This document shows positions 14,201 to 29,200 of a DNA stretch of 64,000 nucleotides, in pieces; within the stretch, counting starts at the first letter, position 1, and each line of letters starts with the position of its first letter. The stretch covers positions 6,959,660 to 7,023,659 of the forward strand of contig OX387609.1 of the NCBI GenBank assembly GCA_947568835.1, given 5' to 3'. This DNA comes from Protonemura montana. Lineage: Eukaryota; Arthropoda; Insecta; Plecoptera; Nemouridae. Under the pieces are notes generated by a model that had not been told where the DNA came from, made no database searches, and was given only the letters and a program-made list of their open reading frames with translations. The position numbers and the translations under genes are program-made.

Positions 14201-17200
14201 AAAATACAGTCGTGTTAGCCTTACCTTGCCACAAGCTGGTGGACTCTGATTACACATTGCCAACTTTAGAACGGAAAATAAAGCCAGTCTTCACCGGGGA
14301 GTTTGAAATTAACCAGAAAATTATGACCAAACAATGCATCATGCACTTAAATTCTTTGTGGATTAATCAGTTTATTTACGTGAAATTAATTCTATTGAAA
14401 AATAAGAACTTAAATGCAAAACTAAAAGTCCTAATGACTTCTGCTAAATACCTACCGTACACTAGCGGATTCTAGCAATGTCTGCCAAAAAGCAGTTTGC
14501 GAGCTTGGTTTCCTGCCAAAACCTGATAAAAGTTAAAAGTAATCCAAAATATATTAATTTTAACTTTGGTTGATAAACATTTATTGCTTTTCATGAAATA
14601 TTTTGTTTTCCTGAAATTATTAAATGTTTCAACCAAAGAAAAACATTATTTTGTTGCTTTTAAATCGGATAGTTAACAGTAGCATCATGGTGTCATATTT
14701 TCCTGGTTGGTACAAGCACCCCAGAAAGTGGCAAACTCAAATTAATCCTAGTGTAGTTTATTTTTTTAACAAATCTACGCAGGTTTAAAAGAAGAATACA
14801 ATTTTTGAAAAAAAAAGAAAAATTCCCCCCCATGAAGTGAATTAGTATTATAGTTACGAAAGCTTTTTGCATTTACCAAATACAATTGACAAACTGAAAC
14901 CAAAACTTCAATACCAAAGCAAATAAAAATGAATCGGTTTGGTAGCTATGTAGTACACTGATCGGAACCCTGCGATATTTTGCGTCCAGCCCCTAGCGCC
15001 ATGACACGCAATTCCGGAGTTGATCGTGTTTTTTAAACACTTGAGATCGAGACAACCTTAAACTTGACCAAGTCTTCGAGCCGAACACGAAGCCCTCTTC
15101 CTCCCTCCTCGGTTTATGAATGGTGCACGAAATCATGCACCGACCCAATGTCCTAGTCGAACGTGTCGGCCGATCTCTGAAAACACGAACCACAGAAATA
15201 CAGCGTTGTTTAAAAGAGGGACATCTTTCTTGCTAAATATCAAGACGCCATTTTGTGGACTTTTTCACGCTTCGTCGCCTTTTTTATCACGAAACTTGGC
15301 GAAAGTTTTTTTTCTTTCAAATTCTGAGAAAAATCGTTGGCTTTCTGAAATGATAGGGACACAGACAGCCTTTGAATGTATTTTATTTTCAAAATCTGAC
15401 GTCTATCATCTGAAACAAAGTTTCCGTTTCAAAGTTTGCAGTAAAAACACACTTTTACTCCATATATGTAAAAAATAAAATAATATCATTTCAAGCAATC
15501 CTCATTTTAAATTCGAGCTAAGATGGCTACCGTTCTTTGTGGCTAGTTACAGATTCAGAGAGGAAAATAAGTGCCAATAGGACTTTCTCCTCTGGACCCT
15601 TAAAATTTTAACGGCAAGACTGTAACGTTTTATCGCAGAACTATATTTCCAAAACCATCAAACATTCCATACGTTCCCCATCGTGAAATCCCCATTGTTT
15701 ACGCATCACCCAATCAAGAAGCATATCTCTGATCGCAATACAACTCCATTACAGCCACATTATCTCGCTGTGTTGAGGTCCATTCACCCTGGCAACCACG
15801 TCGACTGACCTTTCAGCGACTCTGACCCTCGGTCACAGGGTAACAGCAGCAGGGAGAGTGGAGCAGCTGGCCGTGTCCGGTGATTGACAGATGAGATGGC
15901 GCCACCTGACGGCTCCTAATGCACGGCTGTCTGTGTTCCATTTGAGCTGTTATGTACACTTTGATGACGTTTGATTAGTTCTAGATTGTGGTATCCTTTT
16001 TTCTCTATAAAAGAGCCCGTAAAAAGTATCGTCGGATTCGCAGTACTCTCGCACGGGTTGGTGTTGTATTAGCTGTGTGGAAGGCCATTTTAATTGTGAT
16101 TTTTGCTTACGAAAAACAATTGTTTTTTTTGCACAATCCTTCCTTGCTGTTCAAAGTTAAAAACGCTATAGATAAAAAAAAATCAATTTATATGTGAAAT
16201 TATTTCGAAAAAATATTCAAGAAAGTAATGAAATGGCAGTATTATTTCGCAAGGGACTAATTTTTCAGCGTGTAAGCCCGTGTTTTTCGGGAAATGTATA
16301 GCAAATATAAGCTGAACACACGCAGAGACCACAAATAAATGTATGCTGTGTTATTCAGCGTGAACCGGGCCACACCAACTGTTTATCCACGTTTTACATT
16401 CGATTGTGTTCTAGGGGTTGATTCAGTCCCGAAATTGGATTGGGTGTTTGTTCAAATTACAGCGGCGTCAATTGGGCCGCTGGAAATTGTTGGGTGGGGG
16501 TTCGTAAAAATATCGAAATTCATCAAAAAAAAAATTTTTCACCCGCGCTCGTAGAACTCGATCGCATCGGCCGACATGAATAATGAAAATTCATTCCCGG
16601 CGTCCAATCTTTCGTTCCCGACCGGGGCGACGTATAAAAATGTTTTCTCTAGATTATTTTTTTAGCGACGCTCCTGCCGAGCGCGGCGAGCAAAAAAAAA
16701 TTCCTCCATTTTTATTCGAACCGATATTTTTTTACGACAAAGTGTAATATTTTTTTTATTTTTTTTCCGTGCAGCCCAAGTTTTTGGCCCTGTACCCCCC
16801 CCCCCCCCCCCCCCCCCCCCCCACCACCCTTCGTTCGCGTATTTGCTGAATGTGGAATTTTTCTCTATTCTCTCCCCCCCTCTCTCTCTATTCCCTTTAC
16901 CGCGCCAACCAACATGTCGGCCTCTCTCACTCTCTCAAAATCCAATTCCAGGCCGGCACGGGTGGGGAAAGTGTGGGGAGGGGGCCCAAAAAGTCGATTG
17001 CCCCCCACTACACCTCTTTGGAGAGCCCTCGTTTGTTGGGAGAGGCCAACTGCTACACATGACATCAGAAATCCATACAAATATCAAACTTTTTCTTTAA
17101 TTCTCAAGTAACTGGTACTCTTGCTACAGAAAAATTAGAATTGCTACAATAATTTTTGGTGAAAGTCGAATTCACTACATTAATGCATATTTAAAGTTCC

Positions 17201-20200
17201 ATTGGTGGCAATATTTAAGCCTCTTTGATGATCTACTGGAAAAACAGCGGCTTTCTTTCGTATAAAACGCCCGATGCTTTCGGCTAAAATTTGTTTTAAC
17301 AATTACTATAGGATAGGACAAGATTTTGGACGATTCTTCCAAAAATATGTATCGTAAAGTACCTTAACATAATTGTGCAAGCACTTTGATTAAAAAAAAA
17401 AAAAAATCTCTACATAACAGCTCGACACCCAAAAAAAGCCTTGCACCAAACGTCCGCCTCGCCAGCCGCTCTCAACACCGCAGGCTTTCTGCACCCCTAC
17501 CCCTCATGCCACCATCTCGGGGGGGTCTAAGCCGGCTGCAAGTTGTGATTAAATGCCGCGCGCGCAACCCCCAAGTCCTCTCCTGACGTCACGTGTGAGA
17601 TCGATTCACCCCCCAAACCCCCAACCAACCAACTCCCAGCCCCCCCGGCCAACCGAACCCGTTATCTTCGCTTTAATAGTCTAGCTATGCTGCATTTCAC
17701 CCCGACTGCGGGTCGACGCTGTGAACTGCCAGCTTTAACTAGAAGCGATTCGACCAAAAGTTACTGTGTTTAAAATTTTTGACTTTGACACCAAAAGATT
17801 TCATGCCCAGTCGTGCACAGTTATTTTCTGGGCTGCTGATTTTATTTGTAGTCCCTTTTAAGCAACTTTAATTGTGAAAATTAACCTTTTTTTGGCACTT
17901 TTCAAGCTATTCCTGGGAATTTGGTGGCCTGCGACTATTGCCATTTTTCTCATGGTTCATTCTTATGCCGAATCTTGGAAATAAAAACTAAATATGATTT
18001 AAGTGGTTAAAATTTGAACTGTTTATAAGATCTCAATTGGATATTTTTCCACGTGACCAAAATTTAACACTCAAAACACTCATGACAGCTGCAAGCTCAG
18101 CGGGTGCACTTCTAATATCAAATTACTGCCAAAGTTTTTTTTTAAATACAAGATTGTTACGGGTCTTTTTTAATATAGATGTGGACATAGATTAGCCAAT
18201 GATTTTAATTAAATGACAGCCAAATTAATTTCTCAAAGTGAAATTTATAAGCGAAAAGTTTTTTCTCCCTCTGGAGTGCACTGCAATGTGGGTGTTTATA
18301 TAACAAAAAGGGCAAAACACAGAATTTAATATTTTCCTGCCACCACGCGAACTATAAATCTCTGTTATGGCTGCCAGTTTCAATGTTTAATGGAAATATT
18401 CCAGGAAAATATCTCTGCAGTTTTTTTTTGTAATTTTCTGCTCGCCTCTCTATGGCATGAACGTGGTGGTGTGCGATTTTAGAGTTCACCCCTGTCTTCA
18501 TATCTACACAGGGCACACAGGGGGTAGTGAGATCGATCCAGCGAAATTAGCCAACCTAGAAACCACCCTTAAAATTGATAGCTAACTCAACTGACCCAAG
18601 AAAGAAATAGCTAGGTGCTGTTATTGGAAAATTTGATTGGCTACTGTAAAATGATTTAAGTCGCTCTATAGTAACAGCCCATTTTAACTGAAAAACACGG
18701 CGAATTTTTTAGTTCTTAAAGTTTTTTTAAAAACTAGGTGGCCAAATATTAAAACTTGACTAAAAATTGTAAAATTAAAAACCAAGAGTTCAATTTTTGG
18801 GGAGGAAATCGTTTTTATATAAGAAAATATTCTTTGGTTTTGTCTGAATAGTATATATGCTAGATGGCTGGATTCGCTTTTCTTAGTAGACATATATCTA
18901 GTACATCGTAGACTTATTAAGATGAAAATCAAGCAGTATTCGTTGATATTTCGTATCTAGGCTTTGGTCTCTGATAGTTTGAGATAGCTGAAAGTTTTAA
19001 CGACCGTGATGATCTTGCTCGAGAAAATTTAGAGGTTTAATAGGCTAATAAAAAGTATATTATAGTGAGACTGGCGAAAGTTTGCTGGGAAATTGACATG
19101 CACAACTTTTTCCCGAGGTTTTCCCGATTTCCACGAGTATTTTATTGCAAAACAATTTTGATTTAATTTGATAAAAAATAAAATAAACTATTTCTAGTCT
19201 CTTGGAATTGTAAAACAATTGCAGGTGTAATCGGAGTTTTGTAATCAACGTGGCCATGGGTTCTCAAATATACCATTTCAAATTCAAACTATTTAAAACT
19301 ATGAAAAAATTCAGAGAATTTAATTCCGGAAAATTGCTCTTTCAAAGACAGAAATAAAACGAGAAAACTGACGGACAGTGAAAGGTGTGTGGTGTACAGA
19401 TTTTCCGACACATCACAGCCGGAAAATGCTAAACCATTCGGAAGGAAGTAACTTTCCCTTCGTTTGAAAGAAAATGCTTGCGGGCCCGGCACGCGGCCTT
19501 TGTGACGAGGAAAAGCGCTTTTTCGTGCGAGAATCGCATGGCGATATAATAGCGTCGACCTACACAAAGCGTCGAAGAAAAGTCTCCCGGAAAAGTTTCG
19601 CCAAATACTTTGATGGGGATCGTCTCTCTTTTATCGGAACTTTGTCGAAATGAAATTGGTCGCGATGAAAAGTGTCGACAAGAGTTTTCCCGGGAAGATG
19701 CTCGTGGAAATTCGTCGCGAAGATATTTTCCTCGCGTCGCGAAAACCACAGGCAGCGAAACTTTTTTCTTCGCTCGTATTTACTCAGTTTTTTAACTTTC
19801 CTGCGATAAAACCTTTAATTTTTGTAAACAAAAATGTTGACGTTTCCTTTCCTACGCGAGCAAACTTTAGCGGTGCTCGCAAAATTTCAACGCACGCCAA
19901 AAGGTAAAAAAAACCACGCATAATTTTTTTTTAACGAAATATTTTCTCATTTTCCCACCAGGCGCGCTCTGCACATATTTTTTTATCGTCAAAATTTCCT
20001 CCGCCTCTCTCCGCACGAAAATGGCCGGGACACCGAAAGACCCTGCTCCATATTTAATGACGAAACTCGTAAAACTTGAAAGCTCCCCTAGTTTTCCCCT
20101 CTCTCCACAAGCTCTCTCCCTTTCCCATTTCTCCAACTTTCCCATCCCAGCGCACGATCATGCAACGTCGCCGCTGGGAAGTACTAAACCCCCATTGCAG

Positions 20201-23200
20201 CGTTGCCACTTCTTATCCCCAACCTCCCCATAATTTGGTTATACCCAGAGAGTGAGAGGGAGGGGGGAGGGGGGGGGGGGCACTAGTCTAAAGCCTTTTA
20301 AGGCCGTTCTGCAGAATCACTATCTAAACTACTTTCCAGCCCGACGTTTTGGCAAAGTCTCCTACGCTATATCCAATGTACCTCAGCGCTATCGCCAAAG
20401 TTGGGGTGGAAAGTTGGTTAGATTGGACCCCAACTATTTTATCGACCGCCAATAGCGCAGACCTCGGCACGGGGAGCTCTAAGAAAAGCAATTAAGCTCG
20501 TCGAGTTTGCCTCATTAATTCTCGTTATTGCTCTTTCGGTCGAAATTAGAATACATTTCGCTAATATTATACGTTACGTTGGTAACGCTTGGCTGTGTTA
20601 TTAGGTGGTTTGCCCGAGTTCAGGTTGGCAAGCTTGTTTCGCTTGAATCTTGCGCAAAAATGTACCGAGCGTCGTAGCCCGGTAATGGCATAGTAATTAT
20701 GCATTGTCGTTATTATGGTGGGCTTAGCTGAGTGCTTGGCCGTTTTCGCGTAGAGTGCCCGCTTTTTAGGGAGTGGCACGTGAAAGTTTTTTTGAGTGTA
20801 TATGGTGATTTGTTTAAAAAAAAAAAAAAAAAATCCGAAATGGACGCCCAAAAATTTTCCGGTTTAATTTTTAATTAGGGCATTTATAAATATGATCAAA
20901 ACTGGGAAATTCTGATTTAAATTGCAAACGCTTGCAATGCGCGGGGTATTTTATTTTTAGTAACACTGATTACCTCTCAAAAAAATATCAAAATCAAGGA
21001 AGTTAAAAAATTATATTTGGTGTTTTTCAAACATGTTTTTTGTAAACAATTTCAAGAAATTCTAGGACCTTAGTAGAAAAGAATGCTGTAGAATTATTTA
21101 GGCGATAGATAAACTGTACTTTCTGTCATCCCTGTGGTACTTTCATGCATGTGCGAAGTCTAACGCATCGAATGCGCGGTTACTTTATCCTGTATACTGT
21201 CACGGGAAGAGAAAAACCTGGCGCAGAGAGGATTTTTTCCGCTAGTTTATGCATGTTTTAAACAAACCCCTTTCGGCGCAAATGCGACATCGTCACCACG
21301 GTTCGCAAAACTTTCTATCCCCAACAACCCTTTTTTTTTCATGCTCTCCCATCGCTCGACAAAGGAAATTTAATTTATGTCATCCAACCCCTTTTTATAT
21401 AATATGAAAATATTTCCACACGGCCGTGCAAATTCATGGGCGATATGCATTTTTGTTTTTTTGTTTTTCTAATGTCACCCGCCGAATAATGGCATGCAAA
21501 TTTATGGCACTTGATATCCGACAGAGAGATATTCAAATCTGAAACGCCGTGCATAAATTTTGCACCAAGTTACCGCTAGTTTGCTCCCCCTCCCCTCCTC
21601 CCTTCTCGGCCCGCACTGCATGGAAATTTGTAATTTCGGTTTTGCATGTAGCGCTACATTCTCTAGTTTTTTCCGTTTTTCGTCAAATGAGTTGCAATTT
21701 ATGACCGGTTAAAAAACCAAGTAATTTCAACTGACGTATTTATTAGACGAATATTTCATCGTAAAAAGGAATTTGTGTGATATAATCTTTTTACAACAAT
21801 CTGCACATATTTAATAATAAACAGTGCAATTTTATAAGATAACATTAAATTAGCATCTTTTTGATGTGCACTCGCATCCTTATTCTGAACAAAGCACTCA
21901 AGAAATGAAGTTAAAAGTAACTCACGGACAGTTGAAGAAATTTCAATGATCAAAGTACGCATTCAAGCGACAGCTTCACAATTCTTTAAACAGTTTCACT
22001 CCAGTTTTCCTAATTGACCCAAATTAACCCTCTTATCAACTTCGTCAGACGAAATTCCTACCTGAATTCTACAAAAGAAGATTCTCACTATAAATATTCA
22101 ACAAACCCTTCAAAATCACGTCTCAAAAGACCTACTCGAGAACGTCTCAATAGGAATACAAAATATATTAAAACATGAATCAGACACTAAAACCTTTATC
22201 AACCCAAACCTCCCTTAGTTTATTCAGCACATTAAATCCGACGTTCTTGCTAGCGCCATCATATCAAAGGCCAAAAAGCCACCCTACATTTTCCAGCCCT
22301 CGCGTACAACTCCCCCCCCCCCCCCCCCCCCCCCCCCCCACACCCTTAAAGCGCGACGACTCTTTCAAGAGCATTGGGTCAAATGAAGAGATGAGAGAGT
22401 CGTCATTCTCTGTGAAGTCCTTTGCCAGCACGGGACCCCGTGACAAGTGACAAATGGCCCGCTCAACAGTTGTCTTCGAAGCTGAAGGGTTGGATCCACC
22501 CCCTCGATAAGACGCTGTGAAGGGGGGCACGAGGGGGTGCCCCATGGCGCCACAAAGAATTGTGTGGGCAATCTTGGAGATGTCGAGTGGGTCTTTTTTT
22601 GGGGACGTGAATGCAGATTATTTTTTCTGGGTCGTTGAAAGGGTTTCGAGTTCAAAGGTGGATGTTTCTCTGGAGTGGGCGTCGTTTATAGAGGAGTTCT
22701 TATTTGAAATGTCAAGAAAGTTAGCGATTTATAACTTATTAGAAAGGTGGTCTTATCGTTTTCAAGTCTCTCTCTTTCATTCAAGAAGTTTGGAACTTCT
22801 AGAGTGGAGTTTTCGCTATTTCTGAAACAATTCTTTCGCTCTTATTTCTTCATTTTATTTGAATTGCTTTAAATTTTCAAACAGTTGATTTTTGGAGTAG
22901 CGAGTTCTTCGCGACACCGCGTTCTGATAATTTAGCGTAAACTTTGCTAGATTCAAACATTGTCTATCAAAAAAGTGGACAAAATCAAAAGCATAAAATC
23001 GGCATCGGCGTAGTTGTACCGTCCTTGGCGCTATTTAATAGGAGTAGGCTACGTGCCGGCGCCTGGTTTCCCTTCCTCCATTCTAGGCTAGATTAGGTTC
23101 ATCATCATCTTCATCACCCACTCATTTACCGACGCCATTCACACAACAAATCAACCATTCAAATCTTACAGGCAGGACTCTAAGTAATAGACAGCAGTAA

Positions 23201-26200
23201 TTTAAAGGATTTGTTAAGTCCGCACTTTTCAACAATCTCTTCCCCCTTTTTTCCAGACACCTTTCTACTCGGGAGGAGTTGCCGTGGACACCCAGTTCGT
23301 CAACGGAGGTCGCTTCACCCCAGCGGGCTCGTGGTCAGGCGCAGCCGATCCAGGCGCAGCCACCTGGACGCCGCAAGGGCAGTTTCTGCAAGCGCAGCAA
23401 CCACAGGCGCAGCAGATAGACGAGCTGCGCTACACGCAGTACGCAGCGACGCCGTACCACCAGACGCCAGGTGAGGAGCGCACAGAGTTTGCCTGGATGT
23501 GGTCTGGTGTATAAAATCGAAGTCAACTGGTGTCGTTTAAATAGCATCACAAAGCCTTGAAATACTGCTTATTTGTTAAAAATGCAACATCAATGACATT
23601 CTTAGGGATATATTCCAGATGGCCTTTTTTCAATACAGTGCGGACAGATTTATATCTTCCACTTCCATTATTGCTGAAACCTTGTTTTACCAAACGTCAA
23701 TTCTGGCAAAAACATCTGAATTCCACTGCCTGTGGTTGGAGGTTGCCATTTCAACTGTTTTAACTAGCACCTGTTCTATGAGTTGAGATCCCAACAGCTT
23801 CTATTATAAATCAAAATCCATTAGATCTCAAAGCATAAAAATTGTCTCTCAAAATAACTGTTTTCAGTGTTTTTCATCTTCAATTGTTAGCTCGTAGACT
23901 ACCACAAGGCCTTATTTAGCCCTGGTCATCCGCCCAGCAACCAACACAAAGACTTGTTGCTTAACTCGGTCTATGACTTTCAGGTTACCAGCAAGGGTTC
24001 ATCGCTAGCGATCCCAGCCAACAGGCAGCGGTGTTCCAACAGCAACAGTATGTCGCGCCGCGACCACCTTCGAGTCCCGCGGTTCAGCCGCTGACTCCCA
24101 GGGGTAATGGATACGTACATACGCCCCAGCCTTCGCCCATCGGTAGGTCAACCCTCGGTGACGGGAGCTTGCATTTGCGTTAATATCAGGTTATTTGAGG
24201 AAAAGCTCAGTTAGACGTTGTTTTTTTTCTGTTTTTATTAGATTGCCCTTAAAGACAAGCTTTTTATTTTGTCGTAGAAGATTGTGTCAGATTCCTGCAG
24301 GATGCAGATCTAGTTGATGTAGAATTGTTGTAGAAAGTTGGGAAAAGAAAATTCAGTTGCAATAACTTGATATCTAGAGAGATATTAGATATTATGATGA
24401 CATTAGAGAAGTTAAGATTTTAGTAGTTTAAAAAAAAAAGAAGATAGAATACTGTATAAGAGAGATATTACATTATTAAATCTGTATGCAAATATGAACA
24501 CACAAATTTTAGAAAAAATTACAGATCAAACAGAAAAATAATTCTCAGAAGAAAGTCAATGATTTGGCAAAATAAAACAATGGTGGATTTACTTAACAGA
24601 AAATATGGAAGATGAAAGTGAGAAATGGCAAGATATACCTGAAGAGAAGTTGGAGACAAACCAGCAAATCTGATAAGATATTTATAAACCTAAGATTTGC
24701 GTAAACACGTCTTATTAAGATTTTGTTAAAAGCCTCAGGCCTTGGGACGTGAGCATTCTCTGCCCATGTTCTTCCCATTTTCCCTCTTCTCTGTTAATTT
24801 ATGCGCATAATATTTTACTTAATTGACATTGCTGGCATTTAATTTGCAATGTTAACAGAAATTGTTTATAATTTGAAGACATTGCGGTTGAGGAAAACAG
24901 AAATGTTATATTCGAAATCTATTTTAAATGTACATTTGGAAAAACGTGTAATCAAAATACCCTTGCATTTTCCTTAACAACGTTGTACTATCTAAAAAAA
25001 ACGCAATAAACTTGCTACTCTTAGCTGAGGCCTTTTATAATGATCGATATTTTCAGTGTTGATTTTACCTACAAAACCCCTAATCACCAACATCGTTATC
25101 TTCCTCCGCAGGCAATGGCGCTAATGGGCTAACAAACGGCACACAAGTCAACGGTTCCTTGAGGAACGGCCTGAGCGGTCCGTTCCTAGAATCAGCCTCG
25201 CCAAACGGTCCATACTCGGACTCTGGCAGGGACTACGTCAATGGCAATGGCTACCAGACACAGGTACGATACTAGACGATATTAAGCAACATTGTGATGG
25301 GTCAGTGGCAGGTTGGCTGACCATTCCGTTCTTGTTTGTGGCAGGCATTATTAAGCGTACTAAAAGTACAATTTCATATTTTTTTGTTCATACTTTATTT
25401 ATCTTTTTATCCCAACACAAAATAACTGTACACAGTTAAAAATGTTGTTTGATAACCTCATTTTGCTTGTGTTAAAAGCTTTTTGGTGATTGGCATACAA
25501 ATACTATCTTACCTGGAGTGATAGTAAGCAAAGTCAGGGACATTTTGAAAATAGCATATCAGAGATAATAAACAGTGAGTCATGCTAGACAATTATGATA
25601 AATATAAAGAATATTACATTACATACATACATACATGCTAACTCTGCTATCGTTTGTTACCACGGGTATATCATGGCCTAGCATAGGAGGTTCGATGGTA
25701 GATTCCACGTTTAGTAGCCATGAAGATGCTGAGATTGCCTGGCAGAGCTTCTCAATTCTGCTATCTTATATTATCACGTGTATATTTAAATGTGCATTCC
25801 TGTGTGGCCCTCAGGATGTATCGATGGCAGCCCCTCAGCCGGCCACTACTCCGACGAGTCGTACGCCGCTACTCGACGCAGAAAACGGCGTCGGCGGAGC
25901 GAGTAAGGCTCAGTACAGCGGTAGCGCAGCATCGAATGCTCATCCTCAGACTCTTGCCGGTCACCCAAACGCCATGCCTGGATATCTGCTCACCCCCCAC
26001 TCCATGCAGAGTTCACTCAACTCTAGTGGGTGAGTGATGGGAACATTGCTGTTGCTATGGGCAATCGTTGATTAGATTTTTATGTTAAGAAAGATGGGTT
26101 GATCTATGGAAAGGTTTGGTTGAGAAACAGATTTAAAAATACACTTCTCAATTTCATAATAAATGCTTCAAAAAATTATGAAGTTGACTAGCCATGCCTA

Positions 26201-29200
26201 AAGCTTCTTTTGACCCTTCTTCAACTTTGTAATTCTCTTCTCAATCACATTTCACTACCAACCCCCTTGAGAACAATGCCTTTGCCTTTCCATGATTGTT
26301 TTGCTGAAATTCAGTCACTGGAAACAGGAATACGCTTGGGACAAATTAATTTTGGTCATAGTAGCTAACTAGACTAAATGTCTGCCACTTCAAAAACAAA
26401 CTAGCAATCAAATCTAGCCACTAGCCAACCCTAACACAGTCCCGTTTCCCCCTCGCAGGTATCCAGGCCAACAACCAATGGGGGCTTCACCGCCCGCCAT
26501 CCAGGGGGACTCGTGGTCTTCGGACCAAGAACCGTCGTGGCCGCCAAAGTCTTCAACGACGGCGGCCACTGCCAAGACCGACCCGCAACCCACGGTAACG
26601 GCAGCGTGGCCCGAAGAAGGCACGCCGCCGTTCGAGCGGTGGGATGCGAAAGAGACGGCAACTTTCGAGAACGGCAACGCTGCATTCGAAAGACAGAATG
26701 GCGGATTTCAAGAACGCGCCAACGTGAACAGCAGGATCAAGTCGATGATATTGAACAAGCAGCAACAGTCGCAGCAAATTAACCATCAAATGCAGCAGTA
26801 CAACCAGCAGATTAACCAACAGTTACGAGCAGGTGACACGCGGACATTGGAAGGGAACGCCTCTGCGGTCAGCCCGTCGTCGCGGCGGTACAACCAGAAC
26901 GACAAAACACAAAACTCGGAGCCGCATTTTTTAGCGCAGGGCCACCATCTGAGGATTAACACCGAGCACCAGTCGTTTCTTACGACTTCCGAAGGTGGTG
27001 GCTACAACTGGGACTGGTCACAGCAGACCGCTCCCGAACAAAACGCTTCGTCGCTCTCAGCGATAGAAAACTTCATAAAATATGCGACTACGGACGAGAA
27101 GCCGTTCTCGGACGGCAGTAAAAAGTACCACGAGAGTAAGGGAGACGCGGGGCGGAGTTTTTCGCCGCGTGTTCCACAAGAAACGAGTCAGAGTCGGTCG
27201 GTTCCTTACGTGGCGGGTCCGAGCTTTCCGAAGCCGAAGGGCAGAGGACGAGCTCGACAGAACACGCAGAACGCCTGGCACTCGCCGATGGGCGTGGCGG
27301 AACGTGCGCCAGCTAGTAAGGAACCGTCTGTTCCCAGCTACAAAGACAACTTCAAGTGTCGCGACAATCGGACCCGAGAGGAAATCGACGACAAGTCGTT
27401 TCAGAAGCGGATGGGCATCGGATTGTCAAAACACGAGTTTCCAATATGTCACAATGAGTATGCGATTCGAGGTGAAGTTAACAGTTTCTACAACCCAATG
27501 CCGGAGAAGTGCAATCCAACTTATCCGTACGATCAGTTCGACCCAAACCTACAGGTGAAAAGCGAGAAGATCGCGTTTGATCCCCGCGCCAGTTACGGCT
27601 GCAACAGCTACGACGGCGGCGACGTTAAAATGATCGACGGTTATCCGAAAATGGGCTACGAGGTCGGGGTGAATTCGAGCCGGAGCGAACCGGATTTTGA
27701 CGAATCGAACGTTGAGGGAAGTTTGAACGCTTTCGAGATGAACCCGAGTGAATTTGAATCAACCAATGCCATAACGCCGACAGCGTTCCAAGAGCAGAAA
27801 GCCAAAGAAGATGTGAGTTACGACAATCAAAGCGCGGCGAGTTATTTCGACGCTGCCAAAACGGACGTGGAAAAGGTGGATGTGAAGGTGGAGAGCAAGA
27901 CGGATACAGAAGAGAAGAGTGAGGAGAAAACGCCCGAGGAGAGTTGGCAGTCTAGTGTAGAAACGAGCAAGGAGGAGGTGACGACAGATCGGGAACCGAC
28001 CATCGACGCTAAACCGATGCCGGACGCCGAAACACAAGATCGGAAAGAGTGGACCCGGCGACTGAGCGAAGGTGATTACACAAAACACAAAATAATTATG
28101 CGGTACTTTAATTTAATCCTTTATTGAATGGTGTTCAGCATGTTTCAAATTAAATAACATCATTACTTTAATCAATCATTATGTTCATCTAATACCTTTA
28201 CTTTTAACTTAAAGAAATAGACTTCCATAGAACCTAGCATACAAACATTAACTGTTGGTGACGCTTTCAAGATGCAGATGCTGAGTTAACCCACCCTTTC
28301 CACCTTTTGCAAACTTTTGAACTTAGCAGTGCCATTGTTGTTTCTATCTATTTTTTTATTTATTTGATCATATAAACATTTTACAATTTTAAGCATACTA
28401 TGTTACTTTATTATATACTTTTATCATGGGTTTTTACATCAGCTGCAAAATGGAAATGAATGCTAACTCTAGATAAAAAAAAAAATCAATCATAACGGAA
28501 CGCCCTTCTCCCACCAGGCGTTTCCAGCTGGGCAAACCAGGAGACCAGCAACCTGTCGCGCCACCTCGACGCTGAAGGGCGTCGCGGAGGCGAGGGCAAG
28601 CGTAGTCGTCACCTCTTTGTGGGTGACGGCGGCCCTGGGCCAATTGGCGTAGGGCAGGGCTCATGGTGCTGTCGACAGGGTGGTATAGAGACACCAACGC
28701 CAGAACATCTCAGGGACGGCTGCTGTCCAGGGCAGCAGACAGCTGACGAGTTGGTGAGTGATGCTCAACGGGATATAAATAACAGTGAGGGACATGGTAG
28801 AATTGCTACTTGATCACAACATTTTTTTAATTTATTTATTCATTGTAAGAAACTTACTGATATATAATTCCAGTAGTTTCAATATGTGATTTACAATTTT
28901 AATAAATTAAAGGTAATATATTTCCTTTTGCTGCTAGTAGGAATTTGTCTGTGTCTGTCTTAAGTTGAAGAAGGGCAACATATATCTCCTGCCTTGTGTT
29001 TTGATTCAGGTTTTCATTGTTAGAATAGGAAAGGAAACGAATAGGAAGGAATAGGAAATAGAAAGGAAACTTTAATGGGATACCGGCATTAAAAAATTGC
29101 GACAACACCGTCTCTCTGTCAGATGAAGAAAAAGCCAACACCCTCAATGAAAACTACAGCCAAGTCTTCAACAACAACCCCATTTGGAACATTAACAACA

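Larger units (their letters stand above)
12904..23256 (+). other. Long Tet intron
   Basis: A 10.35-kb intron between phase-0 exons. It holds homopolymer G or C runs at 13685, 16795, 20269 and 22312, a 5S-derived SINE fragment at about 22995-23140, and three blocks with unusual composition listed as candidate regulatory regions. No exon with compatible borders and recognisable content was found. Confidence 0.6.
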
